Of a stretch of 44,326 bases of DNA, positions 1 to 9,413 are shown piece by piece. The DNA comes from Brenneria alni (GTDB taxonomy: Bacteria; Pseudomonadota; Gammaproteobacteria; Enterobacterales; Enterobacteriaceae), in the NCBI RefSeq assembly GCF_003666245.1, contig NZ_MJLZ01000037.1:1-44326 (forward strand). Reading direction: 5' to 3'. Positions within the stretch are counted from its first letter, which is position 1. Each line of letters begins with the position of its first letter. The notes under the pieces were generated by a model that saw only the letters and a list, made by a program, of their open reading frames with translations, did no database searches and was not told the DNA's origin. Both the position numbers and the translations under genes were made by a program.

Positions 1-146
1 GCGTCATCGTGATGATGTTTGAGCCAGTAATAAAAGGTGGCCGGGTTCAAATCGTGTTGCCGGCAATAGTGTTGTTTAGTTAACCCGCTCTGTTGCCAGG
101 CGTCGAGATGCTGTTGCCGTTCACGGTGAGAATGCCGTTTTGCCAT
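1..146 (-). CDS. tnpA: IS66-family accessory protein TnpA, partial (C-terminus outside window)
   Basis: The reading frame starts with ATG at 146 and runs off the left edge after 48 codons. The peptide begins MAKRHSHRERQQHLDAWQQS and goes on to a segment with YCRQHDLNPATFYYWLK, the N-terminal helix-turn-helix pattern of IS66 TnpA accessory proteins. TnpA is one of two small proteins encoded beside the DDE transposase TnpC. It sits just inside the element's terminal repeat, which supports the reading. No completeness statement is possible because the gene is cut. Confidence 0.7.
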   Translation of the reverse strand, partial: MAKRHSHRERQQHLDAWQQSGLTKQHYCRQHDLNPATFYYWLKHHHDD

Positions 147-231
147 ATTTTACCTCAGGTTCGTTTTATTGAGTGAGGGCAGCATGTGGCAGCAGAGTTT
201 TGTTAACAATATGAGTTTGCCGGACGCTTAC
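1..231 (-). mobile_element. IS66-family element, one terminal end, cut by window edge
   Basis: Read on the minus strand, position 231 begins GTAAGCGTCCGGCAAACTC, which fits the GTAAGCG-type terminal repeat of IS66-family elements. About 85 bases inside this end lies the start of an IS66 TnpA-like gene, the usual first gene of the family. The rest of the element (tnpB, tnpC, other end) would lie left of the window. The 8 bases outside the end, 232-239, could be one copy of the family's 8-bp target duplication, but the second copy is out of view. Confidence 0.7.
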
Positions 232-260
232 TAAGCTGCAAGGTATTTTGCTACGACAAA

Positions 261-292
261 CGAGGCGTAACGTTAATCTGGAATACGCCTCG
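261..292 (-). terminator. Perfect 9-bp hairpin after hsdS, possible terminator
   Basis: CGAGGCGTA (261-269) and TACGCCTCG (284-292) form a perfect 9-bp stem with a 14-base loop. It lies 18 bases beyond the hsdS stop codon. On the minus strand the following bases are TTTGTCG, a weak T tract. On the plus strand it is followed by CAAAAAG. It could end the hsd operon or shield it from read-through out of the IS66 element. Confidence 0.4.
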
Positions 293-309
293 CAAAAAGT
301 ATGAGGAGC

Positions 310-1488
310 TTATTTGACTGTAACCTGTCCGTTCATCAGCATAGGGAGAAGCCAGTCGCGGAGCATGGTGAGTTGATGGTTTTCTTTTGTCAGTAATTCA
401 ATTTTTTCAAAGACAGATTCTATTTTTATTGCATACTTATCGATTAAATCAATATCATCAGGCAATGCCAGATTAGTATATTCAATATCGCTTGAAACAA
501 TTGAGTTAAATACTGATCCAGTAGCCTTAATTTTAAGATGATGTATCAACTCTTTAGTAAGATAATACAAAAATACAAAACTCACTCCTTGTTTCGCTCT
601 CAGTGCATAACATGACTGATTCATAGCCATAGGCACAGCATTCAGGGCAAGGCGACCAACCGATCCTCTTGCAGTAATAAATATTGTATTTTTTTCAAAG
701 AGGCGCGTACTACTGTTTTTTAGACCAAAATCAGTAATGCTGTCCTGCGTATTCAGGCTATAAATATTTTTATCTGAATCCGTTGGCGTAAAAAATGGAA
801 TAGATCCGTTCCAATATTCAGGTTTTGTCTTTTTGGGAGTTCCACCGCCTAATAAATTAGCTAAAGACAAGATATTCGAAGCGCACCAACCCGCCGGAAT
901 TTCCCGTTTCAGGATTGGGTTATACACCATTTTCCCGCCGGAGGTTTTATACGGTTTGCCATTAGCATCAGGGAAATCAAACTGTACAAACCAGTAGTCG
1001 TATAGCGTTTTCGCCATCGCTTCCAGTTCGGTGTTAATGCGGTTGTTGATATTTATTTTCATATCAATTATTTCAAGAACCGTTCGTACTTTTATCTGAA
1101 TCACAGGATTATTTATAGCAGGAACTGCCATTTCATGAAGCTCATTTCTGTTTACACCCGGCACGGCGCTTTTATCAGATGTACGAATTCGTCCTAAACA
1201 ACTAAGAAGATAATAAATATATTTGGGGTCATTCCCCTTAAATTCTTGCACATACAAAGCCGTATTATGTGGCCAATAATTCCCCTCAACATAATACATT
1301 TCGCCTAGAGTGCCATATCGTCCGGTGACGACTCCGGGTCCCTCAACTTTATATTCATTATGATAGCCTGATGTCCCGGCAGAACTTATTACTGGATACG
1401 GACCCGCAACCCTGCTCCTTTCAGGTAAATCATACCCTCTTTTGAGAGTAATCAGATCCCCCAAACGCTTGTAAGTTACTTCACTCAT
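310..1488 (-). CDS. hsdS: Type I restriction-modification specificity subunit HsdS
   Basis: This is the DNA-recognition subunit of a type I restriction enzyme; two target recognition domains each read one half of a bipartite site. At 392 residues it has the usual length. The first target domain covers roughly residues 5-140 and the second roughly 195-370. Each is followed by a conserved helical region (around AMAKTLYDYWF near residue 155, and again at the C-terminus around ENHQLTMLRDWLLPML). The start overlaps the end of hsdM by 8 bases, which indicates translational coupling. It is the last gene of an hsdR-hsdM-hsdS operon. The target sequence cannot be read from the protein. AT content is higher in the target domains than in hsdM and hsdR, as is common for exchanged domains. 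Confidence 0.93.
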   Translation of the reverse strand: MSEVTYKRLGDLITLKRGYDLPERSRVAGPYPVISSAGTSGYHNEYKVEGPGVVTGRYGTLGEMYYVEGNYWPHNTALYVQEFKGNDPKYIYYLLSCLGRIRTSDKSAVPGVNRNELHEMAVPAINNPVIQIKVRTVLEIIDMKININNRINTELEAMAKTLYDYWFVQFDFPDANGKPYKTSGGKMVYNPILKREIPAGWCASNILSLANLLGGGTPKKTKPEYWNGSIPFFTPTDSDKNIYSLNTQDSITDFGLKNSSTRLFEKNTIFITARGSVGRLALNAVPMAMNQSCYALRAKQGVSFVFLYYLTKELIHHLKIKATGSVFNSIVSSDIEYTNLALPDDIDLIDKYAIKIESVFEKIELLTKENHQLTMLRDWLLPMLMNGQVTVK

Positions 1489-3115
1489 ACTTCAACCCCG
1501 CCAGTTGCTTCTCAATCTCTACTTCTAACTCGCGTGATTGATTAAACAGACTGTCCAGATTATCGGTAAATCCTTTCATCTTGGCGGCAAACTGTTCCGG
1601 CGTCATATCGACATACTCAATTTTCACGTCAAAATATTGCCCGGCGCTGAATGAGTAGTTTTTCGCTGCAATCTCATCATAAGAGACCACCACGGAGAAA
1701 TCGTCTTCGCGCCACTTGTTATTAAATACTTCGCAGATGCGTTTCTCTTCTTCTTGCGTCAGCACCGTTTTCTGATTTTTACCGTCTTTGACCTTTTCGC
1801 CCAGATTCGAGGCGTCGACCAGCACCACGCCCTCTTTGTTGCTGTCGTCAATAAACAGAATCGAGACATTGGTGCCGGTGGTGGCAAAAATATTCGACGG
1901 CATGGAAACCACGCCCGCCAGCATCTTATTTTTCACCAGATGCTCACGAATACCCTTATCAATCCCCGACTGCGCGGTGATAAAGCCGGTCGGCACCACC
2001 ACCGCCGCTTTACCACCCGGTTTCAACGAATAAATAATGTGTTGCAGGAACAGTTGGTAAATCTCCATCTTGTCCCTGGCTTTGGCTTTAATCTTTGGGA
2101 TCCCGGCGAAGAAACGCTTCTGATTCTCTTTACTGTCCAGATCGTCACGAAAATCGCTGAAATCCATCTTAAATGGCGGGTTGGAAACGATATAATCAAA
2201 GCGTTTCAGTTCCCGCCCGTCCTTATGGTAAGGATACAAAATGGTATTGCCCTGAATCACATTCGGAATGGAATGCACCAGATTGTTGAGGATCAGGTTC
2301 AGGCGCAACAGGCTGGAAGATTTCTGCGAAATATCCTGAGTATAAATACTACAGCGATCCTCACCGATGGCATGCGCCACGTTCATCAACAATGTGCCAG
2401 AACCAGCAGCGGGATCGTAACAACTGACGTTGCGTACCGTGCCCCGCTGTTTTTCCGGAACCAGAATCGCGGCCATAATGCGCGCCACCGCGTGGGGCGT
2501 ATAATACTCGGCATATTTGCCGCCCGCGTTGCTGTTGTAGTCTTTGATCAGGTATTCAAAGATGGTGGCGTAGAAATCAAATTTCTGGCTAAAGATACGC
2601 TCGAAGCTGAAATTGACCAGTTTATTGATGATGGCGCGGCAAAAATCGTCGCGTTTTGATTCATCGGCGATAAATTGGCTAAGGCGGTCAAACAACACCA
2701 CTTTCGCGCCGCCGTCGGTTTTAACCGCGAACACGTCATTGTTGATGGCTGCGATATCCATCAGGGTATCGTCAAAAGTTTTGGCGAAATCCGCCGCGTT
2801 TTGCCGGTTGAACAAGCTGGTAATGAAATGGTGCGGCTTCAGGCGCGCGGTATCGGCGCTCATTCTCAGTTGTAGCTTGTCCAACTGCTCTTCACTCATC
2901 TGGCTAAGCGCCCCTTCCCAGCTTTCCGCGCTGGCGACGGCCTTATCCACCTTTTTCGCCTCGAAGGCAAACTTGTCGTTCAGGAACTTGTACAGGAACG
3001 CCTGAGTGATAATTTTGAATTCGTTACCGTCGTTGCCCAGGCCGTAGTTGGCGCAAATGCTTTTCAGGCTGTCGATCAGGGCCTTGGTGTTGTCTCTAAA
3101 TTCCAGTTCTACCAC
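1481..3115 (-). CDS. hsdM: Type I restriction-modification methyltransferase HsdM
   Basis: This N6-adenine methyltransferase subunit works with HsdS as the modification enzyme and with HsdR as the restriction enzyme. The 544 residues show an N-terminal helical domain, the S-adenosylmethionine motif DPAAGSG at residues 234-240 and the catalytic NPPF at 312-315, preceded by the YTPHAVARIM segment typical of HsdM. The order of motifs (SAM site before NPPF) is the gamma-class arrangement. It overlaps hsdR by 7 bases at its start and hsdS by 8 bases at its end, so the three genes are one transcription unit. Length and overlap pattern resemble type IC systems such as EcoR124I; that subtype is inference. 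No disruption is seen. Confidence 0.95.
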   Translation of the reverse strand: MVELEFRDNTKALIDSLKSICANYGLGNDGNEFKIITQAFLYKFLNDKFAFEAKKVDKAVASAESWEGALSQMSEEQLDKLQLRMSADTARLKPHHFITSLFNRQNAADFAKTFDDTLMDIAAINNDVFAVKTDGGAKVVLFDRLSQFIADESKRDDFCRAIINKLVNFSFERIFSQKFDFYATIFEYLIKDYNSNAGGKYAEYYTPHAVARIMAAILVPEKQRGTVRNVSCYDPAAGSGTLLMNVAHAIGEDRCSIYTQDISQKSSSLLRLNLILNNLVHSIPNVIQGNTILYPYHKDGRELKRFDYIVSNPPFKMDFSDFRDDLDSKENQKRFFAGIPKIKAKARDKMEIYQLFLQHIIYSLKPGGKAAVVVPTGFITAQSGIDKGIREHLVKNKMLAGVVSMPSNIFATTGTNVSILFIDDSNKEGVVLVDASNLGEKVKDGKNQKTVLTQEEEKRICEVFNNKWREDDFSVVVSYDEIAAKNYSFSAGQYFDVKIEYVDMTPEQFAAKMKGFTDNLDSLFNQSRELEVEIEKQLAGLKYE

Positions 3116-6100
3116 GTACGTGCTCCGGTATTAAATTCGTTCAGGTACTCTGTGACAATCAGACGGTTGATATCGTTCGCAGCCTGTGCCGTCAGTTTGA
3201 TATGGTGCTGATCTTCAAAATGTTTGAGCACACAGGACACCATCTGCTTTTCAAAGTAACCTTCATTGTTCAGGAGCTGACTGTTATTCAGCACCTTATC
3301 ATCCGCATCCAGCTTCACATCAAGCAGCGCCGCAAAGATTTTACGTTCCGGCTCGCTGAAGCCGCCGCGCTCCTGTAACCGTTTGTGCGTGCGCGCATAC
3401 TTAGCATCGCCCCGGTACTTCTGGCGCAGCAGGTTGTTCTGACGGTTCAGTTCCCGGATGCGGTCATGGATTTTATTCAGTGTGCCAATATTCGCAACCA
3501 TTTCGTCCTGCGTGACTTCGCTGAGTTTCTTTTTCTTAAACAGGCGCTCCAGTTCTTCCTTCAGGGTGATGAATTTCGGGTCTTGCTGATCAAAGTTGCT
3601 GGCCAGCGCTTCGCGGGTTTTGCGCAACGTTTCTTTTAGCTTGTCGGCCAGCACCAGTTCTTCTTCGCCGATCTTGACGAATTTGAAAATCACGTCTTCC
3701 AGCGCCCGGTTCAGCAGATTTGAAGTATCGGTCCCCTGCTCCAGATCCGCTTTCAGGTTCAGCAGATCAAGGTGATTACTGGCTTCACGATACAGCAGAT
3801 TCAGTTTGCTGAAATCCAGCGCCTGAAGAAATTCAACATTCCCTTGCTGCCGAATCAAGTTATACAGACTTCTGGCATCGGCTAACGCCTTTTTCAGCGC
3901 CAGCGCCGTTTCTCTGTCCTGTATCTGGCTGACCTGATCGGCAAAAATTTCCGCATTTTCGATATCAAAACGGAACAGAACGTCTTTGATATGTTCGATT
4001 TCCTGCCGGATTTCTTCCTGTGATTTGAACAGCCGGGAGTAATGCTCCATCTCATCGCCCAATTCGGACTGGAGCTCTTCAAAGTAGGCTTTATTGGTGG
4101 CATCGAACTCCTGACGTATGTCGGCAAAATCCACCACATAGCCGTAGCGAAAATCTTTATAGGTGCGATTAACACGGGTCAACGCCTGAAGCAGGTTATG
4201 CCGACGGATTACCCGTCCCAGATAGAGTTTTTTCAGGCGTTTGGCGTCAAAGCCGGTCAGCAACATGTTGTAGACAAACAGTAAATCAATGTTGCCGGCC
4301 TTGAAATCCTCCACCCACTGTTTGCGTTCCTGTTTGCTGCCCACATCGTGCAGAATCAAGGCGGCACGTTTGACCTTTCGCTTTTCCCGAGCGGTAGCAT
4401 GATAAACAACGTTTGATTCCGCAGCATGACCAACAGGCGTTATGTTTTCCGGCGCCGACATGGGGGCAGATTCCGTATCGTCCGCATTAAATAAAGCAAA
4501 CATCTGTTTCGCCTGTTCCGAACTGTCGCAAATCACCATGCCGCCAATGGTGTCGTCATTTAACGCGCCCCGGCTCTGTGCGAAGTCGGTGATGATGTAG
4601 TCCAGCATCGGTTTAGCAAAGCTGGGGTGGGCGTAAACATATTTCCGCTCCACATCACCCATTCTGACTTCAACATCCTTTAGCGCCTGCTGTAACACCA
4701 GCCGGTAATTGGTGGCTATCTCTTCCCGGATCAGGCGCAGGGTGTAGCCGTCCGCGATAGATGCGTTGTAGTAGTATTTGTGGATGTAATCGCCGAACAG
4801 CATCCGCGAGTTATAGTCGTCCCCCAGCAGCGGCGTTCCCGTCAGGCCAATTTTGATCGCGTGAGCATCCGACTGGCTTAAGTTGGCAAGAAAACTGCCT
4901 TCAGGGTTATAGCTGCGATGAACTTCATCAAGAAAGTACACCCGCTGAATACTGACATCGTAATCCTTAGTCGAGACGACATCCGGGTCGTCTTTAAATT
5001 TCTGGATGTTGACGACGGTGATTTCCGGCGTTCCCTGATGGTTATGAAGTACCTGAGTCGCTTTGATATCGCGGCTAAACGCATCACGCGAGTCGATCAG
5101 ATGTACGGTAAGACCGCGAGCCGTAAATTCACGCTGCGCCTGTTGCAGTAAGTCCAGACGATCGACAATAAAATAGAACTTGGGAATGACCTGCTTTTTC
5201 TGAAAATAATCCGTCAGAAAGCGCACGTTATAATAGGCCAGCGCCGTTTTCCCGCTCCCCTGCGTATGCCAGATAATGCCTTTTTTGACGCCCGCATTCA
5301 GCTTGTGCTCAATCGCTTTAGTAGCGAACAGTTGCGGATACCGCATGATGTGTTTCTGTATACCGTCTGGCTCAGAAACATAGGCCAACGCATAACGCAA
5401 TATAAACGCCAGCCGATCACGGCTCAGTAATGAAGTACAGATGCGGTTCGTCGGTCGATTATGATCTTTATTTGTCTGAAATTCCGGGTTGGTGCGGATC
5501 ACTTCCAGATTATTATCTTTTAATACAGCGATTTCAGTTTCATCGGACAAGGGTTTGAGCAGCGCAGTCAGATTAAAGAGTTCTTCTTCGCGAAAATAGT
5601 TGAACTCGGGTTTGTGGTACGCACTGCTGGCATAGAATGCGCCCTGAAGCGGCTCGGGATCGCCGTCGTCATACTCCATGTTATTGGAGAAGATCATAAA
5701 TTGGGTGATGTTGGCGAAACGCTTGAATTTAGGGTTCTGAAAACGTTTATTGATACGGTTGCGCTCCGCCAGTATGCCTTCCCGGTTGTTGGGCTTTTTC
5801 ACCTCGATAAAAACCAACGGCATTCCGTTAACCAGCAGGGTGATATCCGGGCGAAACTCTTCATCGCCATTTTCACAGGTCAGTTCAGTGACCACATGGA
5901 AACTGTTGTTGTTGAAGTTTTCGAAATCAATCAGTTTTACGTTAGAGCGATCGGTGAGTTTTTCGAAGAAGGCGCGGCCTAAGTCTTCATTGTCGAGAAG
6001 AAGTTTGAGCTCTTCCAACTGGCGGTCAATGTTATCAAGCGCTGTATCGGGATTGATTCTGGCGATGGCAGAAGTGAAAATGTCAGGAAAGATGTTAGTG

Positions 6101-6204
6101 CCTCTATCCCAGACCTGCTCTTTGAGGGACAAATAGCGGTAACCCAGTCTTATCAAGTGCAGGATGGTTGGGATCTTTACACGGGTATCTTCAGTGAATT
6201 TCAT
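3109..6204 (-). CDS. hsdR: Type I restriction endonuclease subunit HsdR
   Basis: This is the motor and nuclease subunit, which translocates DNA and cuts at a distance when the site is unmethylated. The 1031 residues contain a PD-(D/E)xK nuclease near the N-terminus (PD at 119-120, EVKK at 134-137), Walker A GSGKT at 316-320, a DEVH box at 426-429, TGTP at 455-458 and the late helicase motif around LTRVNRTYKDFRYGYVVDF. A charged helical C-terminal part of about 300 residues fits the HsdM-binding region. The length is close to type IC HsdR. It is the first gene of the operon, so the promoter should lie in the 290-base gap shared with the divergent abiE genes. Confidence 0.95.
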   Translation of the reverse strand: MKFTEDTRVKIPTILHLIRLGYRYLSLKEQVWDRGTNIFPDIFTSAIARINPDTALDNIDRQLEELKLLLDNEDLGRAFFEKLTDRSNVKLIDFENFNNNSFHVVTELTCENGDEEFRPDITLLVNGMPLVFIEVKKPNNREGILAERNRINKRFQNPKFKRFANITQFMIFSNNMEYDDGDPEPLQGAFYASSAYHKPEFNYFREEELFNLTALLKPLSDETEIAVLKDNNLEVIRTNPEFQTNKDHNRPTNRICTSLLSRDRLAFILRYALAYVSEPDGIQKHIMRYPQLFATKAIEHKLNAGVKKGIIWHTQGSGKTALAYYNVRFLTDYFQKKQVIPKFYFIVDRLDLLQQAQREFTARGLTVHLIDSRDAFSRDIKATQVLHNHQGTPEITVVNIQKFKDDPDVVSTKDYDVSIQRVYFLDEVHRSYNPEGSFLANLSQSDAHAIKIGLTGTPLLGDDYNSRMLFGDYIHKYYYNASIADGYTLRLIREEIATNYRLVLQQALKDVEVRMGDVERKYVYAHPSFAKPMLDYIITDFAQSRGALNDDTIGGMVICDSSEQAKQMFALFNADDTESAPMSAPENITPVGHAAESNVVYHATAREKRKVKRAALILHDVGSKQERKQWVEDFKAGNIDLLFVYNMLLTGFDAKRLKKLYLGRVIRRHNLLQALTRVNRTYKDFRYGYVVDFADIRQEFDATNKAYFEELQSELGDEMEHYSRLFKSQEEIRQEIEHIKDVLFRFDIENAEIFADQVSQIQDRETALALKKALADARSLYNLIRQQGNVEFLQALDFSKLNLLYREASNHLDLLNLKADLEQGTDTSNLLNRALEDVIFKFVKIGEEELVLADKLKETLRKTREALASNFDQQDPKFITLKEELERLFKKKKLSEVTQDEMVANIGTLNKIHDRIRELNRQNNLLRQKYRGDAKYARTHKRLQERGGFSEPERKIFAALLDVKLDADDKVLNNSQLLNNEGYFEKQMVSCVLKHFEDQHHIKLTAQAANDINRLIVTEYLNEFNTGARTW

Positions 6205-6384
6205 CTTATTCCCTGTTTTATCATGCCGTTACTTATCAGGGCATACAGTAGATGCAACGCCTCAGAACGATGAGTAACGACTATTGTTCAGCTTTGCTTC
6301 TATGTTACACGTTCCTTTTAAGCCAACCGAATATATTTACGAGCCTTCTTTAGTGAGTAGCCAAGGTTTGTTTTTTTGTTTAAA

Positions 6385-6477
6385 TGTCGATTCAAAGTCG
6401 ACAAATCAATAAATAATAAAACCAAAACTTGCCATGATTTTTCACTAAATCCATAATAGTTTAAAAATGGACTAAAT
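6385..6477. promoter_or_regulatory. AT-rich divergent promoter region with inverted repeats (hsd / abiE)
   Basis: The 293-base gap between hsdR and abiEi carries two symmetric signals. One is TGTCGA (6385-6390) with TCGACA (6398-6403). The other is TCCAT (6450-6454) with ATGGA (6467-6471), each flanked by a direct ACTAAAT (6444-6450 and 6471-6477). The second lies 20 bases before the abiEi start. AbiEi antitoxins are known to repress their own operon by binding inverted repeats near the promoter, so this is a candidate operator. That link is inference. Confidence 0.35.
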
Positions 6478-6497
6478 TGTCTACTCATAGGTGACAT

Positions 6498-7280
6498 TTG
6501 GCTAACTATATAAACTGGCTGATGCAGAATACCCTACCCGGTCAGGTGTTGCTCCAGTCATGGCTTAGCCGCAACGGCATAGATCGTAAGCTCTCTTACC
6601 GCTATGTACAGAACGGCTGGCTCAGGCGGGTAGCGCATGGTGTTTACTGTCGGACGGGTCGCGAACCCGACTGGGTCGATGCGGTTTCCTGTCTGCAAAC
6701 CCAGTGGGAAAAACCGGTGCGGATGGCAGGGCTGACCAGTCTTGCGCTACAGGGCCATGCTCACTATGCCGAACCGGGCAGGCCGCAGGTCTGGCTCACG
6801 CTCCCGCCTTACGTCAAGCTACCCGGATGGTTCGCCACCTTTAAACAATCCGCCACCTTTATCACGTTATATACGTCGGGCCTGTCCGCTGATGTAACAC
6901 CATTCATTACAGAATTGAAAATCGGCGATCGGCGAGTAATGGGCAGTTGCCCGGAACTTGCCGCGTATGAAATCGCCAGCGGCGTTCCCGCACAGATCTC
7001 GTTTGAACATGCCGACACTCTGTTTCAAGGGCTGAACCTTCTCAGCCCGCGTAAGTTACAGGCACTGCTCTGCGCCAGTCATTCGATTAAAACCAATCGG
7101 GTGGTGCTCTATCTCGCGCAACGCAACGGACATCCTTATTTTCAGTATCTCGATCAAAGCCGCATAGATACAGGCACGGGAAAAAGGCAAATCATCCCCA
7201 ACGGCTGGCTGGAACCGGATTATCAGATCACTGTTCCCAAGGAATTTAAACCAAAAGGAGTCGAAAATGGATCAGCGTGA
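6498..7280 (+). CDS. abiEi: AbiEi-family antitoxin (type IV toxin-antitoxin)
   Basis: AbiEi is the antitoxin and autorepressor of the AbiE phage-defence system. The 260-residue protein has the family's N-terminal winged-helix pattern (residues about 5-60, with QSWLSRNGI and GWLRRVAHGVYCRTG) followed by an effector domain. I kept the TTG start at 6498: an in-frame stop sits at 6492-6494, AGGTGA lies just upstream, and the N-terminus aligns with remembered relatives. ATG at 6522 is the alternative. It overlaps the toxin gene abiEii by 14 bases, the normal coupling for this pair. A cut short of the far C-terminus is not evident. Confidence 0.88.
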   Translation: MANYINWLMQNTLPGQVLLQSWLSRNGIDRKLSYRYVQNGWLRRVAHGVYCRTGREPDWVDAVSCLQTQWEKPVRMAGLTSLALQGHAHYAEPGRPQVWLTLPPYVKLPGWFATFKQSATFITLYTSGLSADVTPFITELKIGDRRVMGSCPELAAYEIASGVPAQISFEHADTLFQGLNLLSPRKLQALLCASHSIKTNRVVLYLAQRNGHPYFQYLDQSRIDTGTGKRQIIPNGWLEPDYQITVPKEFKPKGVENGSA

Positions 7281-8196
7281 TATTTACGCCCGACAAGTCA
7301 AACTGTTGATGACTGCCCTGCCGCATGTAGCGAAAGAATCCTGTTTCGCGCTGAAAGGTGGGACGGCAATCAACCTGTTTGTACAAGATTTTCCTCGCCT
7401 GTCGGTGGACATCGATCTGGTTTATAAAACCTTCATGGACCGCGATACTGATCTGTCGGCCATCAATGACGCCTTAATGCGTATTGCGGAATCGCTGAAC
7501 GGCAGTGCGGGGATAACAGCTATTCGGCAGGAGAATAAAGCCGATGAAAAGCGCATTATCGTTAACGCCGCTGATGCGCAGATAAAGATTGAAGTCAGTC
7601 CGGTCTGGCGTGGATTGCTGTTGCCTCCGGCAGAAATGCCGGTGTGTGAGCAGGTGGAAATGGAATACGGTTTTACCACCATGAATGTCGTCTCACTGGC
7701 GGATCTTTACGGCGGAAAAATCTGCGCCGCACTCGATCGCCAGCATCCGCGCGATCTGTTTGACGTACTAAATATGCTGAAGAAACCGAGTCTCACGCGC
7801 GAGATCTTTGACGGTTTTCTTTGTTATCTGGCAGGGCATCCTCGCCCCATAGCCGAACTGCTGGCCCCTAATTGGGACACGGCGCGGATCGCCACGCTGT
7901 ACCAGCAGGAATTTTCAGGAATGACGCAGCAAGAGACTTCTCTGGAATCGCTTTTATCAGTAACGACTCTACTGCCGCAGGCGTTGAAATCTCATTTTAC
8001 CGCTCGGGATCGTCAGTTCTTACTCAGTTATAAACAGAATCACCCTGACTGGTCGCTGTATCGTTATCCTGAAATTCAGCATCTCCCGGCCATTCGCTGG
8101 AAACAGCGTAACTTATCGGCGCTGAACGCTAAAAATGCGGCTAAATTTACAGCGGCGGTGAACAAACTGAAGAGGGTTCTGGAGCATTATTTTTAG
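7267..8196 (+). CDS. abiEii: AbiEii-family nucleotidyltransferase toxin
   Basis: AbiEii toxins are polymerase-beta-fold nucleotidyltransferases; characterised relatives act on tRNA 3' ends or need GTP. The 309-residue protein shows the family signature: KGGTAINLF at residues 30-38, the metal-binding DIDL at 48-51, a lysine in YGGKICAALDR near 150-160, and the RDLFDV motif that follows. All key residues look intact, so the toxin should be active. The start overlaps abiEi by 14 bases, and the IS3 element begins only 13 bases after the stop codon, so the insertion did not break the gene. In an island with three restriction systems its likely job is abortive infection. Confidence 0.9.
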   Translation: MDQRDIYARQVKLLMTALPHVAKESCFALKGGTAINLFVQDFPRLSVDIDLVYKTFMDRDTDLSAINDALMRIAESLNGSAGITAIRQENKADEKRIIVNAADAQIKIEVSPVWRGLLLPPAEMPVCEQVEMEYGFTTMNVVSLADLYGGKICAALDRQHPRDLFDVLNMLKKPSLTREIFDGFLCYLAGHPRPIAELLAPNWDTARIATLYQQEFSGMTQQETSLESLLSVTTLLPQALKSHFTARDRQFLLSYKQNHPDWSLYRYPEIQHLPAIRWKQRNLSALNAKNAAKFTAAVNKLKRVLEHYF

Positions 8197-8271
8197 CTCT
8201 GGTTCAGAGAGATCTGTCCTTGATTTAGCGCCCACCTTGTTTTCAAATCAGTCAACGAAAGCGAGGTCACT

Positions 8272-8562
8272 ATGCCAAGACAACAATATACTCCAGAGTT
8301 CAAGCGCAGAGCCGTTGCATTGCTGCTCGAAAGCGGCAAGTCTGTTGCCCGTATGGCACAGGAGCTTGATATCAAAGAGAACACGCTCTACAACTGGAAA
8401 AAACTCTATCAGGATAAGGCGGGGGCTGCTTTCTCCAACACGCCGCAGCTCTCCGAACAGGAACTGGAGATCCGCCGTCTTAAAGCCAAAATCGCCGAAC
8501 TGGAAGAGGATAAGCTCATACTGAAAAAAGCGGCGGCGTTCTTTGCGCGGGAAAGCCGCTAA
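8272..8562 (+). CDS. IS3-family transposase OrfA
   Basis: This 96-residue protein has the helix-turn-helix of IS3 OrfA (YTPEFKRRAVALLLESGKS, then ENTLYNWKKLY) and a C-terminal leucine-zipper-like stretch (ELEIRRLKAKIAELEEDK). It binds the element ends and forms OrfAB by frameshifting. An A6G run at 8524-8530 near its end is a plausible slippage site: a shift by -1 there opens a stop-free frame into orfB (orfB is in the -1 frame). In the 0 frame the codons are AAA AAA GCG, not the classical A AAA AAG phase, so efficiency is uncertain. Confidence 0.85.
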   Translation: MPRQQYTPEFKRRAVALLLESGKSVARMAQELDIKENTLYNWKKLYQDKAGAAFSNTPQLSEQELEIRRLKAKIAELEEDKLILKKAAAFFARESR

Positions 8563-8570
8563 GATACGCC

Positions 8571-9413
8571 ATGGTCACTCAGTTATCGGCTTTCCATGAA
8601 GTGAAGCGAATTTGCCTGTTGCTCAATGTCAGCAGGCGGGGTTACCGGTCATGGCGCAATCGCTCTCCCAGCCAGCGACAGTTGGCTGACGACATCCTGA
8701 GCCAGAGGCTGATTCAGTTGCATCACGACAGCCGGGGAACTTACGGTATCCGGCGTCTGCAAAGTGATTTACAGGATGAACAGCGTTTTCATGGTAAAAG
8801 CCGCATCAGCCGTCTGATGAAACAGTCCGGTCTGAAAGCCGCAGATCAGACGCGCTATAAAGTGACGACGAACAGTCAGCATGATTATCCGATAGCGCCC
8901 AACCTGCTAAACCGGGCGTTTAATCCGTCAGCGGCGAATATCGCGTGGGCTACGGATATCACGTATATCCGTACGCAAGAAGGTTGGCTGTATCTGGCGA
9001 CAGTCATAGACCTGTATTCCAGACGAATAATCGGCTGGAGCCTGAGTAACAGACTGAAAACTCAGGTTGTGATTGACGCACTGGCGATGGCGATAAAACA
9101 GCGAAAGCCGACAAGACAGGTGATAGCGCATTCGGACAGAGGGAGTCAATATGCGAGCCATCGATATCGGGATGTACTGAAAGATAACGATTTACGCTGC
9201 TCAATGAGCGGAAAGGGTTGCTGTTATGACAATGCGGTCATGGAAAGCTTCTATCACACGCTGAAAACGTAGCTGATGCGGGGAAAAGCCTTTGTCAGTA
9301 GAGAACAGGCGATGAACGCGATATTCGATTATATTGAGGTATTTTACAATCGTCGTCGCAAACATTCTACGCTGGGTTATCAAACGCCAGTGGATTATGA
9401 AATGGCGGCATAA
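8571..9413 (+). pseudogene. IS3-family transposase OrfB, interrupted by an amber codon
   Basis: OrfB supplies the DDE catalytic domain. A first aspartate (WATDIT), a second (AHSDRG) and the glutamate of MESFYH are visible, with 35 residues between the second D and the E. The frame stops at TAG 9270-9272, nine codons after the catalytic glutamate, where homologues carry a glutamate (GAG) after LKT. Beyond the stop the same frame continues with the normal C-terminus (AIFDYIEVFYNRRRKHSTLG) to TAA at 9411-9413. A single-base change therefore removed the last 47 residues. Only amber suppression or read-through would restore it. Confidence 0.85.

Noticed and set aside
1754-2659. 301-codon open frame on the plus strand opposite hsdM
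   Set aside because: It lies wholly antisense to a well-supported hsdM with intact motifs; the composition is that of a shadow frame and no ribosome site stands out.
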